Below, in pieces: positions 6,941-13,793 of a DNA stretch of 22,224 bases. This DNA is from CAYLHB01 sp041908795 (lineage in GTDB: Bacteria; Patescibacteriota; Minisyncoccia; Phycocordibacterales; UBA12088). Location of the stretch: the NCBI GenBank assembly GCA_041908795.1, contig JAYRER010000007.1, forward strand, positions 1-22,224, written 5' to 3'. Under the pieces are notes generated by a model, which was not told where the DNA came from, ran no database searches, and saw only the letters and a program-made list of their open reading frames with translations. The translations under genes were made by a program, and so were the position numbers. Numbering within the stretch: position 1 is the first letter of the stretch; each line of letters starts with the position of its first letter.

Positions 6941-7327
6941 ATGAAAGGATATGTCACCAATATTGAGCGCGAGACGCTCGACAATACGGACTACCGAAGG
7001 GTGCTCTATACTGCGAAGCATAGTCAGCTTGTGCTTATGAGCATTGAGCCGGAAGGAGAGATAGGTGAGGAGACACACCACCTCGACCAGTTTATTCGTA
7101 TTGAGCAAGGGAGTGCACGTGTTCTGCTCGACGGAGTTGCACACAACGTCACAGACGATTGGGCGGTAGTCATTCCCGCAGGCACCACACACAATGTCAT
7201 CAATGTAGGGGACGAGCCCCTCAAGCTCTACAGTATCTACTCACCCCCCGAGCACAAAGATGGTACGGTGCATCCGACAAAAGCGGATGAGCGAGAGGAG
7301 CACTTTGATGGAGTTACGACGGAGTAG
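6941..7327 (+). CDS. Small cupin-domain protein
   Basis: A 128-residue single-domain cupin. Motif 1 is GEIGEETHHLDQFIRIEQG (residues 39-57), with metal-ligand candidates His46, His47 and Gln50; motif 2 is PAGTTHNVINVG, with its histidine. The YSPPEHKDGTVHPTKADE tail is shared with a common family of stand-alone cupins. The function of that group is unsettled; some members may be isomerases or metal-dependent stress proteins. The ATG at 6941 was chosen over the ATG at 6884 because the family begins here and because the longer form would run through the promoter and palindrome. It appears to be a single-gene unit. Confidence 0.85.
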   Translation: MKGYVTNIERETLDNTDYRRVLYTAKHSQLVLMSIEPEGEIGEETHHLDQFIRIEQGSARVLLDGVAHNVTDDWAVVIPAGTTHNVINVGDEPLKLYSIYSPPEHKDGTVHPTKADEREEHFDGVTTE

Positions 7328-7583
7328 TGTACAGTTTGTACCCTAGACACTGACATTCTCAGATACTACTAAAAGTGCCAGAAGTGCTTGCACATTACCG
7401 TGCCTCGCGTCCTTGCTCTAGGGCGAGGCGGCATAGCCACCCGTCAAGACAGCGAAGTTCAATCTCAAAGAGCCGTCACATACATGGCGGCTCTTATGAT
7501 TTATTGAACCAAAAAAAACGTATACCTACCTCCAAGTTTATTGCTTTACAAAAAATCCACAAACGTTATACATTCAACCTTGC
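7328..7583. other. Non-coding spacer of about 255 bases with several hairpins
   Basis: No credible gene lies between the cupin stop and the copper promoter. Perfect inverted repeats are present: GTACA-GTT-TGTAC (7329-7341), GCCTCGC/GCGAGGC (7402-7408 with 7423-7429, 14-base loop) and AAGAGCCG/CGGCTCTT (7468-7475 with 7488-7495). This could be a small structured RNA, a leader remnant or simply terminators. No riboswitch or tRNA consensus was recognised. Confidence 0.4.
7468..7495. terminator. Eight-base-pair hairpin, possible bidirectional terminator
   Basis: AAGAGCCG and CGGCTCTT form a perfect stem around a 12-base loop. On the plus strand the stem ends in TT and is followed by a weak ATGATTTATT tract. 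It would insulate the copper operon from upstream transcription. The U-tract is poor, so this call is tentative. Confidence 0.4.
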
Positions 7584-7608
7584 ATACCCCTAGGGGGTAT
7601 AGTAGTAT
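7580..7608 (+). promoter_or_regulatory. Copper-operon promoter, leaderless
   Basis: TTGCAT (7580-7585), a 17-base spacer and TAGTAT (7603-7608) make a good sigma-70-type promoter. Only 6 bases (7609-7614) separate the -10 box from the csoR ATG at 7615, so transcription should begin at or next to the start codon. The spacer holds the CsoR operator. Confidence 0.75.
7584..7600. promoter_or_regulatory. CsoR operator between the -35 and -10 boxes
   Basis: ATACCCC-TAG-GGGGTAT is a perfect palindrome with the C-tract/G-tract form known for CsoR-family binding sites (TACCCC...GGGGTA). It overlaps the last two bases of the -35 box and fills most of the spacer. Bound CsoR would exclude RNA polymerase, and Cu(I) binding would release it. 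No second copy was found elsewhere in the window. Confidence 0.85.
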
Positions 7609-7614
7609 ACGTAT

Positions 7615-7884
7615 ATGCAACACGGTTCAAACAAACAAAAACTCATCCGACGACTGAAACTCATTGAAGGGCAGGTGCGCGGGCTCCAGCGCATGCTCGA
7701 AGAAGACACATACTGCATTGACGTCATTACACAGACGTCCGCCGTCAAAGCCGCGCTCTCCAATGTCGAGGATATCCTCATGGAGGGCCACCTCTCGCAC
7801 TGCCTCATTGAACAGGTGCGCGAGGGGAAGCCGCAGAAAGCGAAGGAAGAGATACTGAAGGTGTACAAGCTCAAACGCAAATAG
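7615..7884 (+). CDS. csoR: CsoR-type copper-sensing repressor
   Basis: An 89-residue all-helical DUF156/CsoR-family regulator. The DNA-binding segment RRLKLIEGQVRGLQRMLEED is typical. The Cu(I) ligand set is complete, with Cys34, His59 and Cys63, spaced +25 and +4 exactly as in Mycobacterium tuberculosis CsoR (Cys36, His61, Cys65). This separates it from RcnR (nickel/cobalt) and FrmR (formaldehyde) relatives. It is expected to repress its own operon through the palindrome at 7584-7600 and to dissociate when it binds Cu(I). It is the first gene of the copper operon and probably the start of a leaderless mRNA. No Shine-Dalgarno is present. Confidence 0.93.
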   Translation: MQHGSNKQKLIRRLKLIEGQVRGLQRMLEEDTYCIDVITQTSAVKAALSNVEDILMEGHLSHCLIEQVREGKPQKAKEEILKVYKLKRK

Positions 7885-7949
7885 CGGACCGGGCACAAGA
7901 GGCACAGAAAAAATAGCGACGTAGTATTTACAAAATAATCACACATTCC

Positions 7950-8513
7950 ATGTCAAAGACCTCGTTTGCCGTGAGTGCCTCGTTCGCCATTATTGCATTT
8001 GTTGTGGGAGTAAGCTTCGGGTACTTTCTTACTCCTGAGTATCGTCTTTCCATGTACGATAAAAACGTGATGGAGCTCGGTACCGCCGATCGTTGGTTTG
8101 ACTTACGCTACCTCAACGCAATGATTGCGCACCACCGCGCCGCGATGCTCTTGGCGGAGCAGGTGCAAATAAGTGAACGCGCTGAACTGCGTGACCTCGC
8201 ACAAGCAATTCTTACCGACGAGCCGAAGCTCATAGATGAGCTCTATGCGTGGAAAGAGGCGTGGTATCGCGACACGCGGCGTGTGCGCGACCCGCAGGTT
8301 GCGAATTTAGGTCTCTACAATGGCACGTTTGACTTGCGGTTTTTGAACGCGCTCATCGCGCACCACGACGAGGGTATTCTGATGACACGAGAGACCCGCT
8401 TCAAAAGCGCGCGAAGCGAAATACTTGATAATGCGGATGCTGTTGAAGCATTCCTTACACGCACCGGTACCGTGCTCCGTACTTGGCGAAACGAGTGGTA
8501 CGGCCTTGAGTAG
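7950..8513 (+). CDS. Membrane-anchored DUF305 protein with two HH motifs
   Basis: A 187-residue protein with an N-terminal membrane anchor (about residues 6-28) and an extracytoplasmic helical part. It has two copies of the DUF305 core, DLRYLNAMIAHHRAAMLLAE (His61-His62) and DLRFLNALIAHHDEGIL (His138-His139). DUF305 folds like ferritin-type helical bundles, and some members, such as cyanobacterial CopM, bind copper. Its position between csoR and the copper ATPase gene supports a copper-binding role outside the membrane. The 65-base gap after csoR holds no convincing promoter or terminator, so it is probably co-transcribed. No Shine-Dalgarno is seen. Confidence 0.82.
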   Translation: MSKTSFAVSASFAIIAFVVGVSFGYFLTPEYRLSMYDKNVMELGTADRWFDLRYLNAMIAHHRAAMLLAEQVQISERAELRDLAQAILTDEPKLIDELYAWKEAWYRDTRRVRDPQVANLGLYNGTFDLRFLNALIAHHDEGILMTRETRFKSARSEILDNADAVEAFLTRTGTVLRTWRNEWYGLE

Positions 8514-8524
8514 TTTCAAGCGAT

Positions 8525-10756
8525 ATGAACCAGCATACCTACACCGTGACCGGCATGCACTGCGCGAGTTGTGCGTCGGTAATTACCCGTATCCTGAAGA
8601 AGGTTACCGGCGTGCATGAGATCAGTGTGAACCCGGGCACCGAGACAGCGACGCTCACCTTTGGCGAACACACCCTCCCGCTCACCGAACTCAACGGCCC
8701 GCTCACACCTCTCGGGTATACACTCCATGAACGAATCCTGGACGTAACGCCGGAAACTCATCCGTCGGCAGCGCACGAAGTCGTCAGCGATTCGTACGCG
8801 GAGACGCTTTTTGTCGTTCCCCTTGCGCTCTTTTTTTTCGTCGTCATGGGCTGGGACATCGCCGCGCGCATGTTTCTCTCCGTACCGAACCTACCACTTC
8901 CCATGGAGCTTCTAAACCTCTTGAGTCTCATTGCGGCGACGCCGGTCATGTTCTGGGTTGGTAGGCCGTTTCTTGCGGGGCTTGTGCGCGCAGTTGCGCA
9001 CCGTACCGCAAACATGGACACGCTCATAGGTCTTGGCACGCTCACCGCCTACGTTTACAGCGCAATTCTCACCTTGGTGCCGCAGGCGCGTGTCCTCCTC
9101 TCACTTCCGGAGTACACCTATTTTGATGTGGTCATCGTGGTCATCGGCTTTGTAACACTCGGACGCTTTCTTGAGGCTAGGGCGAAACGACGCACTGGAG
9201 ATGCACTGCGCGCCTTGGTGGGTCTCCAAGCGAAAACGGCACTACTTCTTAGGGAGGGAAAAGAGGTGGAGGTGCCGCTTTCGGAAGTGGTGGTGGGAGA
9301 TGTGGTCCTGGTAAAGCCGGGCGGGAAGATTCCCGTTGACGGCGTCATTGTGACGGGCACGACTGCGGTGGATGAGTCAATGCTCACGGGCGAGTCTTTG
9401 CCGGTTGATAAAGTGGTGGGAGACAATGTGGTGGGAGCCACGATGAACACGCAGGGGAGTATCACCTACCGTGCAACCGCCGTGGGGAGCGATACCGTCC
9501 TTGCACACATCATTGCGTTTGTCGCCGAGGCGCAGGCTTCTCGCGCGCCCATTCAAGCATTGGCGGATCGCGTTTCCGCTGTGTTTGTTCCGGTGGTACT
9601 CGTGCTTGCGATGCTTTCGCTTACGCTCTGGCTTACCGTTGGCGCCGTGTTTCTGGGGAATATCGCAACCACACTCGGACTCCTCGCGTTTGTCGGCATC
9701 CTTGTCATTGCGTGCCCGTGTGCGCTGGGGCTTGCAACGCCGACTGCGATTATTGTGGGTATCGGCAAAGCCGCGGAAGCGGGTATTTTGGTGAAGGGCG
9801 CAGGTGAACTTGAGCACCTCTCCCGTGTCGACACTATCGTGTTTGATAAAACGGGCACCCTCACCCGCGGTGCGCCGGAGGTAACCGACCTTGTGGCGCT
9901 TGCTCATCGGGATGAGGTGGTCGCGCTCGCACACGCGGCAAGCCTCGAGAAGCTGAGTGAACACCCGCTCGCGGTGGCGATACTTCGTGCCGCAGAGGCA
10001 AAAGGTGCGCATCTCGCAACGGTCGCGCTTTTTGAGGCGCTCCCGGGTGCCGGTGTGCGCGGGGAGATCGACGGCGTCATGTATGAGGTGCGAAAAGCAT
10101 TTCCCGAGACGGATGCGCGGGTACGTACCCTCGAAGAGGAGGGGAAAACCGTGGTTGCCCTTTTTGAGGGGAACACACCAACACTCCTCATCGCCCTTGC
10201 CGATACTGTGAAGGACGAAGCGAAAGAGGCGGTCGCCACACTCAAGCGTATGGGGTTGGTGCCGGTGCTCCTCACGGGGGATAATGCGCGCGCCGCGGCG
10301 CATATTGCACGCGAGGTGGGGATTACGGATGTGTTCGCCGACGTGCGCCCCGAGGAAAAGGCAGCTATCGTGAGTGAGCTTCGCGCAAAGGGCAAGCGTG
10401 TCGCCATGGTGGGGGACGGCGTGAACGATGCGCCCGCACTTGTGTCCGCCGATGTGGGGATTGCCATGGCAACGGGTACCGATGTGGCGATTGAGGCCGC
10501 AGGCATCACCATTTTGAAGGGCGACCTCTCGCGGGTGGTGCGCTCCGTGCGCATTGCGCGCGCGACCTTACGGACCGTGAAACAAAACCTTTTCTGGGCC
10601 TTTATCTACAACATCATCGGCATCCCCATCGCCGCTGGAGCACTCTATCCGCTCTTTGGCATTACCTTGAGTCCCGTGTTTGCGGGAGCCGCAATGGCGC
10701 TCTCAAGTGTTTCCGTTGTTACCAATTCACTGCGTCTTAAAACGCAACGTCTATGA
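8525..10756 (+). CDS. copA: Copper-translocating P1B-type ATPase
   Basis: A 743-residue Cu(I) pump. One N-terminal HMA domain carries GMHCASC (Cys13, Cys16). The actuator TGES motif is at 288-291, the transmembrane CPC at 397-399, the phosphorylation site DKTGT at 441-445 (Asp441), the P1B-specific SEHP follows in the nucleotide-binding domain, and GDGVNDAP begins at 630. The last helices carry the YN and MxxSS residues of the Cu(I) (P1B-1) class. It moves Cu(I) out of the cytoplasm using ATP. The start lies 11 bases after the DUF305 stop without a Shine-Dalgarno. The TGA overlaps the next ATG (ATGA), so the two are translationally coupled. All catalytic residues appear intact. Confidence 0.95.
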   Translation: MNQHTYTVTGMHCASCASVITRILKKVTGVHEISVNPGTETATLTFGEHTLPLTELNGPLTPLGYTLHERILDVTPETHPSAAHEVVSDSYAETLFVVPLALFFFVVMGWDIAARMFLSVPNLPLPMELLNLLSLIAATPVMFWVGRPFLAGLVRAVAHRTANMDTLIGLGTLTAYVYSAILTLVPQARVLLSLPEYTYFDVVIVVIGFVTLGRFLEARAKRRTGDALRALVGLQAKTALLLREGKEVEVPLSEVVVGDVVLVKPGGKIPVDGVIVTGTTAVDESMLTGESLPVDKVVGDNVVGATMNTQGSITYRATAVGSDTVLAHIIAFVAEAQASRAPIQALADRVSAVFVPVVLVLAMLSLTLWLTVGAVFLGNIATTLGLLAFVGILVIACPCALGLATPTAIIVGIGKAAEAGILVKGAGELEHLSRVDTIVFDKTGTLTRGAPEVTDLVALAHRDEVVALAHAASLEKLSEHPLAVAILRAAEAKGAHLATVALFEALPGAGVRGEIDGVMYEVRKAFPETDARVRTLEEEGKTVVALFEGNTPTLLIALADTVKDEAKEAVATLKRMGLVPVLLTGDNARAAAHIAREVGITDVFADVRPEEKAAIVSELRAKGKRVAMVGDGVNDAPALVSADVGIAMATGTDVAIEAAGITILKGDLSRVVRSVRIARATLRTVKQNLFWAFIYNIIGIPIAAGALYPLFGITLSPVFAGAAMALSSVSVVTNSLRLKTQRL

Positions 10757-11763
10757 CCACACACACCCATACACTCTACGTTTCGGGCATGCACTGCGCA
10801 TCGTGTGAGCATCTCATTACCGATGTGCTCACCGAGACGGGTCTCAGAAAGGTACGTGTGTCACGCGCCCGAGAGCAGGTGAGTTTTGAGAGCGCTGACG
10901 AATCGCCGGCGCATGTCGTCGAGCGGCTCAATCCGCTCCTCGCATCCCATGGCTACGCGCTTCACGAAGAGCAGCAGCTTGCAAAAACGGCTTCATCCGA
11001 ATGGCTCGTCTCCGTGCCCCTAGCGACGCTATTTGTACTCGGCTTCCTTCTCCTCGATCGCCTCGGCCTCACCTCACTCATCGGTTCAAGTGAAGCGACA
11101 CTCGTGACGGCACTTTTGGTCGGTCTTGTCGCCTCCGTTTCCACCTGCCTTGCGGTTGTGGGAGCACTCGTCCTGTCAGTGAGCGCCACGTACGCGCATG
11201 AGGGGAAGGGGGTGCGCCCACAACTCTACTTCCATATCGGGCGACTCGTGGGCTTTTTCATCCTCGGTGGGATCTTGGGACTTGTAGGCGAGGCGGTACA
11301 GCCCTCACTCTTCGGGAGCGCGATTTTGGGAGCGATGGTGAGCGTCGTCATGATTCTTCTCGGCATACAGCTTCTCGATTTGACGAAGCGGGTAGGGGTC
11401 CCGACGCTCCCTAAGGCAATCTCGCGGGCACTCCTTGGGTCTGCCTCGAGTACAGGGTCGTTCGCGCCGCTTGCAGTGGGTGCACTCACTTTTTTTCTGC
11501 CGTGCGGCTTCACCCAGTCGATGCAGATCGTCGCGCTCTCGACGCAAAGTGCCGTCGCAGGTGCGCTCATTATGTTCGTGTTTGCACTTGGCACGCTCCC
11601 CGTATTGGCGCTCCTCTCATTCGGTTCGTTCGACCTTGCAAAGAGCAGGTTTCGCGGCGTATTCTTCAAAACAGCGGGTATGCTTGTCATTCTGTTTGCA
11701 CTCTTTAATCTGCAGAATGCGCTCGCGACCTTCGGGATTATTCGCCCACTCGTAAGTTTCTAG
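10753..11763 (+). CDS. HMA domain fused to a SafE/DsbD-like membrane domain
   Basis: A 336-residue protein. Residues about 1-75 form an HMA copper-binding domain with GMHCASC, and like the copA HMA it closes with a GYxLHE segment. The remainder has about six membrane helices of the TauE/SafE (DsbD_2-like) type. It shows STCLAVVGALVLS in the first repeat, YFHIGRLVGFFILGGILG, and FFLPCGFTQSMQ in the second; the two cysteines match the paired membrane cysteines of the superfamily. Related proteins are commonly found with copper ATPases and cupredoxins and are proposed to move copper or reducing equivalents across the membrane. It overlaps copA by 4 bases and precedes the cupredoxin gene by 1 base. 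The exact reaction is unknown. Confidence 0.82.
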   Translation: MTTHTHTLYVSGMHCASCEHLITDVLTETGLRKVRVSRAREQVSFESADESPAHVVERLNPLLASHGYALHEEQQLAKTASSEWLVSVPLATLFVLGFLLLDRLGLTSLIGSSEATLVTALLVGLVASVSTCLAVVGALVLSVSATYAHEGKGVRPQLYFHIGRLVGFFILGGILGLVGEAVQPSLFGSAILGAMVSVVMILLGIQLLDLTKRVGVPTLPKAISRALLGSASSTGSFAPLAVGALTFFLPCGFTQSMQIVALSTQSAVAGALIMFVFALGTLPVLALLSFGSFDLAKSRFRGVFFKTAGMLVILFALFNLQNALATFGIIRPLVSF

Positions 11764-11764
11764 T

Positions 11765-12172
11765 ATGAGCACGCAACGAATCGCACTTCTCATAGTACTT
11801 CTCGGCGTCATCCTTGCGTTCGGTGTGGTGGTGTTTGGAACAAAAGGGGGGAGCACGGAGCGTCCCGAGAGCGGAAGCCAAGTGGCGGTAGCGAGCATGG
11901 TTGACGGTGTGCAGTACATTGATATTAAAGCGCGGGGCGGGTATACACCACGCATCACCAAAGCAAATGCAAATACCGCGAGCGTACTTCGTGTCACCAC
12001 AGAGAACACTTACGATTGCTCAAGTGCGCTCGTCGTGCCCACGCTCGATTATCGTGAGTTTTTGAAGCCGACCGGCACCGTGGAAGTACCCATTCCTGCA
12101 GACAAGGCAATAGGCACCCTCGAAGGTCTCTGCTCGATGGGGATGTACCGCTTCGAGGTGGTATTTGAGTAG
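11765..12172 (+). CDS. Membrane-anchored cupredoxin-like protein
   Basis: A 135-residue protein with an N-terminal membrane helix (about residues 6-25), a short linker, and a domain resembling the Cupredoxin_1 family. It contains ARGGYTPRITKANANTAS, NTYDCSSALVVP (Cys85) and GLCSMGMYRFEV (Cys123, Met125, Met127). In this family the cysteines and the CxMGM motif are the expected copper ligands in place of the His/Cys/His/Met set of plastocyanins. It would bind copper on the outer face of the membrane, either receiving it from or handing it to the HMA-SafE-like protein whose gene ends 1 base upstream. It is the fifth gene of the copper operon. Confidence 0.82.
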   Translation: MSTQRIALLIVLLGVILAFGVVVFGTKGGSTERPESGSQVAVASMVDGVQYIDIKARGGYTPRITKANANTASVLRVTTENTYDCSSALVVPTLDYREFLKPTGTVEVPIPADKAIGTLEGLCSMGMYRFEVVFE

Positions 12173-12174
12173 CT

Positions 12175-12433
12175 ATGGGCTCGACGTTTCGCGTTCGCGT
12201 ACTCTCCATTGTCTCTTCTATCCCTCGGGGTACCACCATGACCTACGGTGAGGTGGCACGCAAAGCGGGTAATCCGCGTGCGGCTCGCGCGGTGGGGGCG
12301 ATCATGCGCGTCAATCACGACCCCATGATACCGTGCCACCGCGTGGTGGGGGGCGCACGGACGGTTGGGTGGCTACAATCGTGGCGTTGACGAGAAGTGC
12401 CGAATGCTTGCGTGTGAACACGTGCGAGTTTGA
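12175..12433 (+). pseudogene. MGMT-family (alkyltransferase-like) gene with a +1 frameshift
   Basis: The frame from the ATG at 12175 codes for the DNA-binding and active-site half of an O6-alkylguanine alkyltransferase-like protein. It shows PRGTTMTYGEVARKAGNPRA, ARAVGAIM and PCHRVVG with the acceptor cysteine, and then ends prematurely at 12390 as RTVGWLQSWR. Removing one G from the run of six at 12348-12353 restores the expected ending GAHGRLGGYNRGVDEK and moves the stop to 12431-12433, giving 85 residues, a normal size for the short MGMT family. The shift is therefore a sequencing error, a recent mutation or phase variation. The gene lies 2 bases after the cupredoxin stop, so it is transcribed with the copper operon. 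Confidence 0.78.
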
Positions 12434-12457
12434 AAGGTGCGAGTCGCATCTATTGTC

Positions 12458-12466
12458 TGGTAGAAT
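12458..12466 (+). promoter_or_regulatory. Extended -10 promoter of the ceramidase-like gene
   Basis: TGG-TAGAAT is an extended -10 element (TG at 12458-12459, TAGAAT at 12461-12466), with 6 bases to the ATG at 12473. The -35 region is poor, as is usual for extended -10 promoters. A short palindrome, TGCGA-G-TCGCA (12438-12448), lies just upstream. Confidence 0.55.
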
Positions 12467-12472
12467 ATAGCA

Positions 12473-13150
12473 ATGCGCGATGTCGGTCCCACCTACTGCG
12501 AGACGCTCTACATGGGGAGCGGGTTTCCGCTTGAGTATGTGAATACGGTGACGAGCTTCATTCCGGTTCTGTTCGGTATTGCAGCACTCGCGTGGCTCTA
12601 CTCGAAAAGAGAGCGGCGTCTTGACCTCTGGACGCTCGCCACTCTCACGACACTCACTGGCCTTGGGAGCGTGTGGTGGCACGGGAGTCGCATCGCAATT
12701 GCGCTTGCGGGCGATGTATTTCCCGGCCTCTTCTACTTTCTCCTCTTCCTCTTTTTGTGGCCCGCTTACCTCTTTGGCCTGCGGAAGGGTGCACTCGTGT
12801 TTGCCGGTTTTTTCGGCTTGGTGTTTGTTCTCACCCGTTTCCTTCCCTTCGGTGAGCGCAACGGCCCCCCGCAGGGTTTGTTCCTCACCACATTCATTGT
12901 TGCCTGCGGGCTCCTCTATGCGACCTATAGAACGTACGGGAGTGCGGTGTGGTGGGGGGTGGCAATGATCGGCTCCGCGCTTACAGCGGCGTTCTTTCGC
13001 ACAATTGACTTGGAGATGTGTGAAGTTATTCCATTCGGCACTCACTTTCTCTGGCACGTCTTCTTGGGGCTTGCGGCGTACCTCGGCGTTCGTTTTTTGA
13101 GTTACCTGGAAACTCCGTGGTGGAAGTTTTGGAAACGTCGCACACCATAA
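12473..13150 (+). CDS. CREST-superfamily membrane hydrolase, ceramidase-like
   Basis: A 225-residue protein with about seven membrane helices. It carries the motif set of alkaline ceramidases and their bacterial relatives: an N-terminal CET segment (Glu10), EYVNTVTSFIPVLFGI, GLGSVWWHGS (Ser66, His70), a following Asp81, and a C-terminal FGTHFLWHVFLG (His191, His195). His70, His191 and His195 would bind zinc, with Ser66 and Asp81 completing the active site. CREST enzymes hydrolyse amide bonds in lipids or act as receptors or proteases. The native substrate in this organism is unknown, since CPR bacteria are not known to make sphingolipids. It appears to have its own leaderless transcript. Confidence 0.75.
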   Translation: MRDVGPTYCETLYMGSGFPLEYVNTVTSFIPVLFGIAALAWLYSKRERRLDLWTLATLTTLTGLGSVWWHGSRIAIALAGDVFPGLFYFLLFLFLWPAYLFGLRKGALVFAGFFGLVFVLTRFLPFGERNGPPQGLFLTTFIVACGLLYATYRTYGSAVWWGVAMIGSALTAAFFRTIDLEMCEVIPFGTHFLWHVFLGLAAYLGVRFLSYLETPWWKFWKRRTP

Positions 13151-13161
13151 GGTTGTGATAT

Positions 13162-13170
13162 TGCTAGTGT
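13162..13170 (+). promoter_or_regulatory. Possible extended -10 promoter of the C39-like gene
   Basis: TGC-TAGTGT forms an extended -10 element ending 14 bases before the ATG at 13185. That would give a leader of about 8 bases with no Shine-Dalgarno. Confidence 0.35.
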
Positions 13171-13184
13171 AGCGAAAACAATAC

Positions 13185-13691
13185 ATGGCGCTTGACGTCC
13201 CGTTTTTCAAACAAGATACCGCATACTCCTGTGGTGCTGCTTCAGTGCAAATGATGCTTGCATACTTCGGGATACATCGCTCCGAGCATGCGCTCATGGA
13301 CCGACTCCATACCGATCGCTTGTATGGGACCCACCATCGGGCACTACTGGAAGTGTTTGCCCATGAGGGTCTCTATACGTACGTAAATGAAAGTGCTTTG
13401 CTCGACGAGCTTCGATTCTTTATTCACGAGCGTATGCTCCCATGTCTCGTACACTACATCGAACCTGACGCCGATGAGGGGCATTACGCTGTGGTGGTTG
13501 GTGTTGACTATCGTCATGTGACGTTGAACGACCCATGGAATGGACCAGCATTTCTGCTTACCGTGCACGAGTTCGAGTCCCGCTGGCATAATGAACGTAA
13601 TGAGTTTTCACACTGGTTCCTCACTGCCTCAAAAGATACGTTTCAACTTGGTCGTCAGTACGTACCTGCACCACCCACGTCACGCGTATGA
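13185..13691 (+). CDS. Stand-alone peptidase C39-like cysteine peptidase
   Basis: A 168-residue protein covering a whole C39-like domain. Gln10 (oxyanion hole), Cys16 in YSCGAAS, His100 in EGHYAVVVGVD and Asp116 in LNDPWNG give a complete papain-like active site. Classical C39 domains cut double-glycine leader peptides while fused to ABC exporters; this copy has no transporter domain and no obvious signal peptide or membrane helix, so it is probably cytoplasmic. Its substrate is unknown. The TGA overlaps the ATG of a 29-codon ORF (ATGA at 13688-13691), suggesting that the two are made together. Confidence 0.82.
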   Translation: MALDVPFFKQDTAYSCGAASVQMMLAYFGIHRSEHALMDRLHTDRLYGTHHRALLEVFAHEGLYTYVNESALLDELRFFIHERMLPCLVHYIEPDADEGHYAVVVGVDYRHVTLNDPWNGPAFLLTVHEFESRWHNERNEFSHWFLTASKDTFQLGRQYVPAPPTSRV

Positions 13692-13777
13692 AATTGATTC
13701 AACGTAATGTTGAGCGCAACAAGCGTCTCGAACGATTTCTATCATTTTTGAATGCCGAGAATTCTGATGTTGGGTGA
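13688..13777 (+). CDS. 29-residue ORF overlapping the C39-like gene
   Basis: The ATG at 13688 overlaps the TGA of the C39-like gene and runs to the TGA at 13775-13777. The product starts MKLIQRNVERNKRLERFLSF and ends in a short acidic tail. It is highly charged with one amphipathic helical stretch. There is no double-glycine leader, so nothing marks it as a classical C39 substrate. The ATGA coupling is the main reason to consider it real; the small size means it could be chance. Confidence 0.35.
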   Translation: MKLIQRNVERNKRLERFLSFLNAENSDVG

Positions 13778-13793
13778 GGTACGGCGTCGATAG

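Noticed and set aside
7398..7475. tRNA-like element, suggested by GTTCAATC near 7457
   Set aside because: The bases around the T-loop-like string do not pair, and no anticodon arm or acceptor stem could be built.
7375..7593. Plus-strand open frame of 72 codons before the copper promoter
   Set aside because: It runs through two perfect hairpins and into the CsoR operator, and its product has no coherent features.
9377..10303. Minus-strand open frame of 308 codons inside copA
   Set aside because: copA has all its motifs on the plus strand; the antisense product is low-complexity basic sequence typical of a shadow frame.
12311..13297. Minus-strand open frame of 328 codons
   Set aside because: It is antisense to the ceramidase-like gene, which has a full conserved motif set; the antisense product has no recognisable domain.
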